64,000 bases of DNA from positions 186,001-250,000 of the forward strand of contig NZ_CAIJDE010000062.1 in the NCBI RefSeq assembly GCF_903819335.1. Reading direction: 5' to 3'. This document shows, piece after piece, positions 61,160 through 64,000 of this stretch. Position 1 is the stretch's first letter. Each line of letters starts with the position of its first letter. A program made the translations under genes and the position numbers. The notes under the pieces were generated by a model. It saw only the letters and a program-made list of their open reading frames with translations. It did not search any database and was not told where the DNA came from. Origin of the DNA: Flavobacterium panici (GTDB lineage Bacteria; Bacteroidota; Bacteroidia; Flavobacteriales; Flavobacteriaceae).

Positions 61160-61250
61160 CGTGAGGGATAGAAGCGGATAGCCCACAGCCTGACGAAGGA
61201 AGTGCGAGGACTTGGAGCGGATAGCCCGACCCGGAGGGACACGCCCAAAT
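61160..61250. repeat. GC-rich intergenic repeat with AGCGGATAGCCC direct repeats
   Basis: AGCGGATAGCCC occurs at 61173-61184 and 61216-61227, 43 bases apart, in a stretch (GCGTGAGGGATAG..., CCGGAGGGACACGCCC) markedly richer in GC than the surrounding sequence. GCGTG near 61159 and CACGCCC near 61240 could pair. No reading frame is supported. Together with copy 2 above it fills the 331-base gap before the UbiA-like gene. Confidence 0.65.
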
Positions 61251-61273
61251 TATTCAGAAACTTTTACGTCTTT

Positions 61274-62080
61274 TTATAAAAAAGCAATCATCAGCCACCA
61301 AAATATAGGTACACTTTCGACCCAAAAAGAAGTATAATATTTAGATCGATTTGTATTGGCAAACAAAATAAACAACATCAAAGTCAAAACCATTATCAGG
61401 TTGATAATAAGATCGTGAAGCGTAAAAGACAAAATTCCTAAAACCCAAAAAGGAACTAAAAGAGAAAATCCTAAAATCTTAGTTCGTTTTACGCCAATGG
61501 TTTGCGGAACGGTTTGTAAATGCGGATCATCATTTGCTAAATCCAGAATCTCAAAAACTAAAATCAGGACAAAAACCAATACAAAACGCTGGACGCATTT
61601 TATAAAAAAGTTAGCTGTAAAGGGAATTTCGGCATTAATGTATGGCAAAACCAAAGTCGCACCAACCCAACAAAGTGCTACGATATAAATTTTTACACCT
61701 GCCCAATTTCGGGCATTTTTTCTGTTTGGGAAAAACGGTAAAGTATAAAGTGCTGTTATGGCAAAAATTACTACGGAAACAATTTGGGTAATTCGCTTTA
61801 GGTGGAAAAAATAATAGCCGACTAAAATGACCGAAATGAAACTTAAAACAGCGATAATTTTTAATTGAATGCCAACCGGTTTTCTTTTCACGCGAACCAA
61901 AGCATCATATTTTACAAAATTATATCCTACAATTGTTCCGAAAAAAACAAACAATGCCATAGGTTCATCATACTGAATATGAAAGAAATGAAAAGTAATT
62001 CGAACCAAAGCATAACACGATAAAGCCACGTGAATACTGCTGTTTAAATAAAAATCTAATATTTGTTTTAGAAGTTTCAT
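61274..62080 (-). CDS. UbiA-like membrane protein (prenyltransferase superfamily)
   Basis: A 268-residue protein with about eight membrane helices. It resembles UbiA prenyltransferases in length and topology. The second Asp-rich motif is recognisable as LDLANDDPHLQTVPQTIGVKRTK (about 180-202). The first motif, normally NDxxDxxxD, reads YNFVKYDALVRVKRKP (about 53-68), so most of its acidic residues are missing. It may be an inactive or substrate-altered member. It is divergent from gcvP, and the shared spacer carries a gcvP -7 element. Confidence 0.7.
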   Translation of the reverse strand: MKLLKQILDFYLNSSIHVALSCYALVRITFHFFHIQYDEPMALFVFFGTIVGYNFVKYDALVRVKRKPVGIQLKIIAVLSFISVILVGYYFFHLKRITQIVSVVIFAITALYTLPFFPNRKNARNWAGVKIYIVALCWVGATLVLPYINAEIPFTANFFIKCVQRFVLVFVLILVFEILDLANDDPHLQTVPQTIGVKRTKILGFSLLVPFWVLGILSFTLHDLIINLIMVLTLMLFILFANTNRSKYYTSFWVESVPIFWWLMIAFL

Positions 62081-62176
62081 GCCTCAAATCTAATCAATTG
62101 GTAACAAATCAACTCTTTAGTTATAAATTTGATAAAAATTGAAGTTAAAAATACCCATTAAATTATTAATAATACT

Positions 62177-62184
62177 TAATTTTG
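62177..62184 (+). promoter_or_regulatory. -7 element of gcvP
   Basis: TAATTTTG matches exactly, predicting a start near 62190 and a leader of about 105 bases. I looked for a glycine riboswitch in that leader and saw none of its conserved core. No -33 TTG at proper spacing. Confidence 0.45.
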
Positions 62185-62293
62185 CGCCACAAAAAAACAA
62201 CACATTTACTATAAATTGTAATAAACCTTGTGAAATCTTATAGAAACACTCGGCAAATTACTTTTGATCTTTAAAAAAAATAGACTGCTACAG

Positions 62294-64000
62294 ATGAAAA
62301 CAGATGCTTTTGCTTTAAGACACATTGGTCCAAGAGAAACAGATCTTCAACACATGTTACAAACCATTGGTGTTGACTCGATCGAACAACTTGTTTATGA
62401 AACCCTTCCGGACGATATTCGTTTAAAAGCGCCTTTGAATTTGGATCCTGCAATGACAGAATACGAATTTGCAAATCATATTCAGGAATTAGGAAAGAAA
62501 AATAAAGTATTCAAATCATATATTGGTTTGGGTTATCATCCAACTATTGTTCCTGCTCCAATTCAAAGAAATATCTTCGAAAACCCAGGATGGTACACAG
62601 CTTACACGCCTTACCAGGCAGAAATTGCTCAAGGTCGTCTTGAAGCAATTTTAAATTTCCAGACTACTGTTATCGAGTTAACGGGAATGGAAATTGCAAA
62701 CGCATCTTTATTAGATGAAGGAACTGCTGCTGCAGAAGCTATGGCTTTATTATTTGACGTTCGTTCGAGAGATCAAAAGAAAAACAATACACACAAATTC
62801 TTCGTTTCTGAAGAAATTTTACCTCAAACTTTATCTGTATTACAAACACGTTCGACTCCAATTGGAATTGAATTAGTTGTTGGAAACCACGAAACATTTG
62901 ATTTTTCGAATGAATTCTTCGGAGCGATTTTACAATACCCAGGAAAATACGGTCAAGTAAATGATTATAGTGCTTTTGTTGCTAAAGCAAAAGAAAACGA
63001 AATTAAAGTTGCCTTTGCTGCTGATATTTTATCATTGGCTGCTTTAACTTCCCCAGGAGAAATGGGAGCTGCGGTTGTGGTTGGAACTTCACAACGTTTT
63101 GGTGTTCCAATGGGTTATGGTGGTCCTCATGCTGCATTTTTTGCAACTAAAGACGAATACAAAAGATCTATGCCGGGTCGTATCATTGGAGTTTCTATTG
63201 ACGTAAATGGAAACCGTGCTTTACGTATGGCTTTAGGAACTCGTGAGCAGCACATTAAACGTGAAAAAGCGACTTCAAACATCTGTACTGCTCAGGTTTT
63301 ACTAGCGGTTATGGCTGGAATGTACGCCGTTTACCACGGACCAGAAGGATTAAAATATATTGCAAACAAAGTTCACGCATCTGCAGTTACAACTGCCGAA
63401 GCTTTAAATAAATTAGGAGTTTTCCAAACCAATACAGCTTTCTTCGACACTATTTTGGTAAAAGCAGATGCTCAAAAAGTAAAAGTAGTTGCTGAGAAAA
63501 ACGAAGTAAACTTCTTCTATCCTGATGCTGACTCTGTTTCGATTTCATTAAACGAAACAACTTCAATTGCTGACATCAACCAAATTATTGCGATTTTTGC
63601 TGAGGCTTTAGGAAAAGAAACTTTCACTGTTTCTGAATTAGCAACTGCAAGTCAATTACCGGCTTCATTAGAAAGAACGTCACCTTTCTTAACGCATGAT
63701 GTTTTCAACAATCATCATTCTGAAAGCCAATTGATGCGTTATATCAAAAAATTAGAGCGTAAAGATTTATCGTTGAATCATTCGATGATTTCATTAGGTT
63801 CTTGTACGATGAAATTAAATGCAGCTTCTGAAATGCTGCCTTTATCAATGCCGAACTGGAACAGCATTCACCCATTTGCACCAGTTGAGCAAGCTGAAGG
63901 TTACATTACAATGCTTAAAAAATTAGAGCAGCAATTAAATGTAATTACCGGATTTGCTGGAACAACTTTACAGCCAAACTCTGGAGCTCAGGGAGAATAC
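62294..64000 (+). CDS. gcvP: Glycine dehydrogenase (decarboxylating), P-protein, 5' part
   Basis: The P-protein of the glycine cleavage system decarboxylates glycine on pyridoxal phosphate. The reading frame opens at ATG 62294 and stays open for 569 codons to the window edge, so it is partial (full-length P-proteins are about 950 residues). It begins MKTDAFALRHIGPRETDLQHM with the RHIGP hallmark. It continues with YIGLGYHPTIVPAPIQRN, NPGWYTAYTPYQAEIAQGRLE, SLLDEGTAAAEAM, GVPMGYGGPHAAFFA and SMISLGSCTMKLNA. The PLP lysine lies further along, outside the window. Confidence 0.97.
   Translation, partial: MKTDAFALRHIGPRETDLQHMLQTIGVDSIEQLVYETLPDDIRLKAPLNLDPAMTEYEFANHIQELGKKNKVFKSYIGLGYHPTIVPAPIQRNIFENPGWYTAYTPYQAEIAQGRLEAILNFQTTVIELTGMEIANASLLDEGTAAAEAMALLFDVRSRDQKKNNTHKFFVSEEILPQTLSVLQTRSTPIGIELVVGNHETFDFSNEFFGAILQYPGKYGQVNDYSAFVAKAKENEIKVAFAADILSLAALTSPGEMGAAVVVGTSQRFGVPMGYGGPHAAFFATKDEYKRSMPGRIIGVSIDVNGNRALRMALGTREQHIKREKATSNICTAQVLLAVMAGMYAVYHGPEGLKYIANKVHASAVTTAEALNKLGVFQTNTAFFDTILVKADAQKVKVVAEKNEVNFFYPDADSVSISLNETTSIADINQIIAIFAEALGKETFTVSELATASQLPASLERTSPFLTHDVFNNHHSESQLMRYIKKLERKDLSLNHSMISLGSCTMKLNAASEMLPLSMPNWNSIHPFAPVEQAEGYITMLKKLEQQLNVITGFAGTTLQPNSGAQGEY

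Noticed and set aside
60971..61186. Minus-strand open frame of 71 codons
   Set aside because: It runs through the palindromic repeat elements and has no protein-like features.
61001..61250. CRISPR array
   Set aside because: The repeats are inverted, not regularly spaced direct repeats, and there are no spacers or cas genes.
62190..62293. Glycine riboswitch upstream of gcvP
   Set aside because: No recognisable aptamer core in the leader of about 105 bases; the spacer is AT-rich and unstructured by eye.

Overview
The window looks like chromosomal sequence from a Flavobacterium-like member of the Bacteroidota. The evidence is low GC, a SusC/SusD outer-membrane pair, a type IX secretion sorting domain, S46 and M3 peptidases, and promoters of the Bacteroidota form TTG-N19/20-TAnnTTTG in place of the usual -35/-10 boxes. 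I see no rRNA, tRNA, CRISPR array, insertion sequence or phage gene. Most of the window is ordinary core genome, with three accessory-looking patches.

Layout. 0-5 kb (minus strand): the str/S10 ribosomal cluster rpsL-rpsG-fusA-rpsJ, then rplC-rplD; a terminator and a second promoter separate rpsJ from rplC. 5-12.6 kb: an Omp85-type barrel and a SusC/SusD/lipoprotein uptake operon. 12.6-20.7 kb: rlmB, a DUF2490 protein, a rhomboid protease, rarA, the radC-yjjG operon and mpl. 20.9-27.4 kb: one giant alpha-2-macroglobulin gene carrying an embedded SusC-type TonB plug domain. 27.6-34.5 kb: an S46 dipeptidyl-peptidase, a small barrel, obg, a CNNM/CorC protein, adk and hpt. 34.7-38.8 kb: a PQQ-type sugar dehydrogenase lipoprotein, a TonB receptor and a helical unknown.

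38.8-42.8 kb: purK and purE, normally neighbours, are separated by a two-gene cassette encoding an SMC/OLD-like ATPase and an HNH-like protein. This is a candidate Septu-like defence pair. 43-46.7 kb: an unknown acidic protein, an M3 metallopeptidase and a SanA-like protein. 46.7-52.3 kb (minus strand): a membrane-anchored cytochrome c protein, a DUF1842 protein and two large paralogous proteins of unknown family. A nearly identical 56-57 base leader sits in front of the DUF1842 gene and in front of the 519-residue paralogue. It is a candidate undescribed cis-acting RNA or operator and is, in my reading, the most novel item here.

52.5-56.7 kb: a GbsR/MarR-type regulator with a 26 bp palindromic operator over its own promoter and an identical-arm copy just downstream. 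It is followed by three small membrane proteins, a fatty-acid desaturase, a TIGR01777 epimerase and an SRPBCC protein, so probably a self-regulated membrane-lipid operon. 56.8-64 kb: a Delta-60-repeat T9SS cargo, a DUF1090 protein, a UbiA-like membrane protein and the 5' part of gcvP, which runs off the window. Intergenic spaces carry several families of palindromic repeats, some present twice in opposite orientation.
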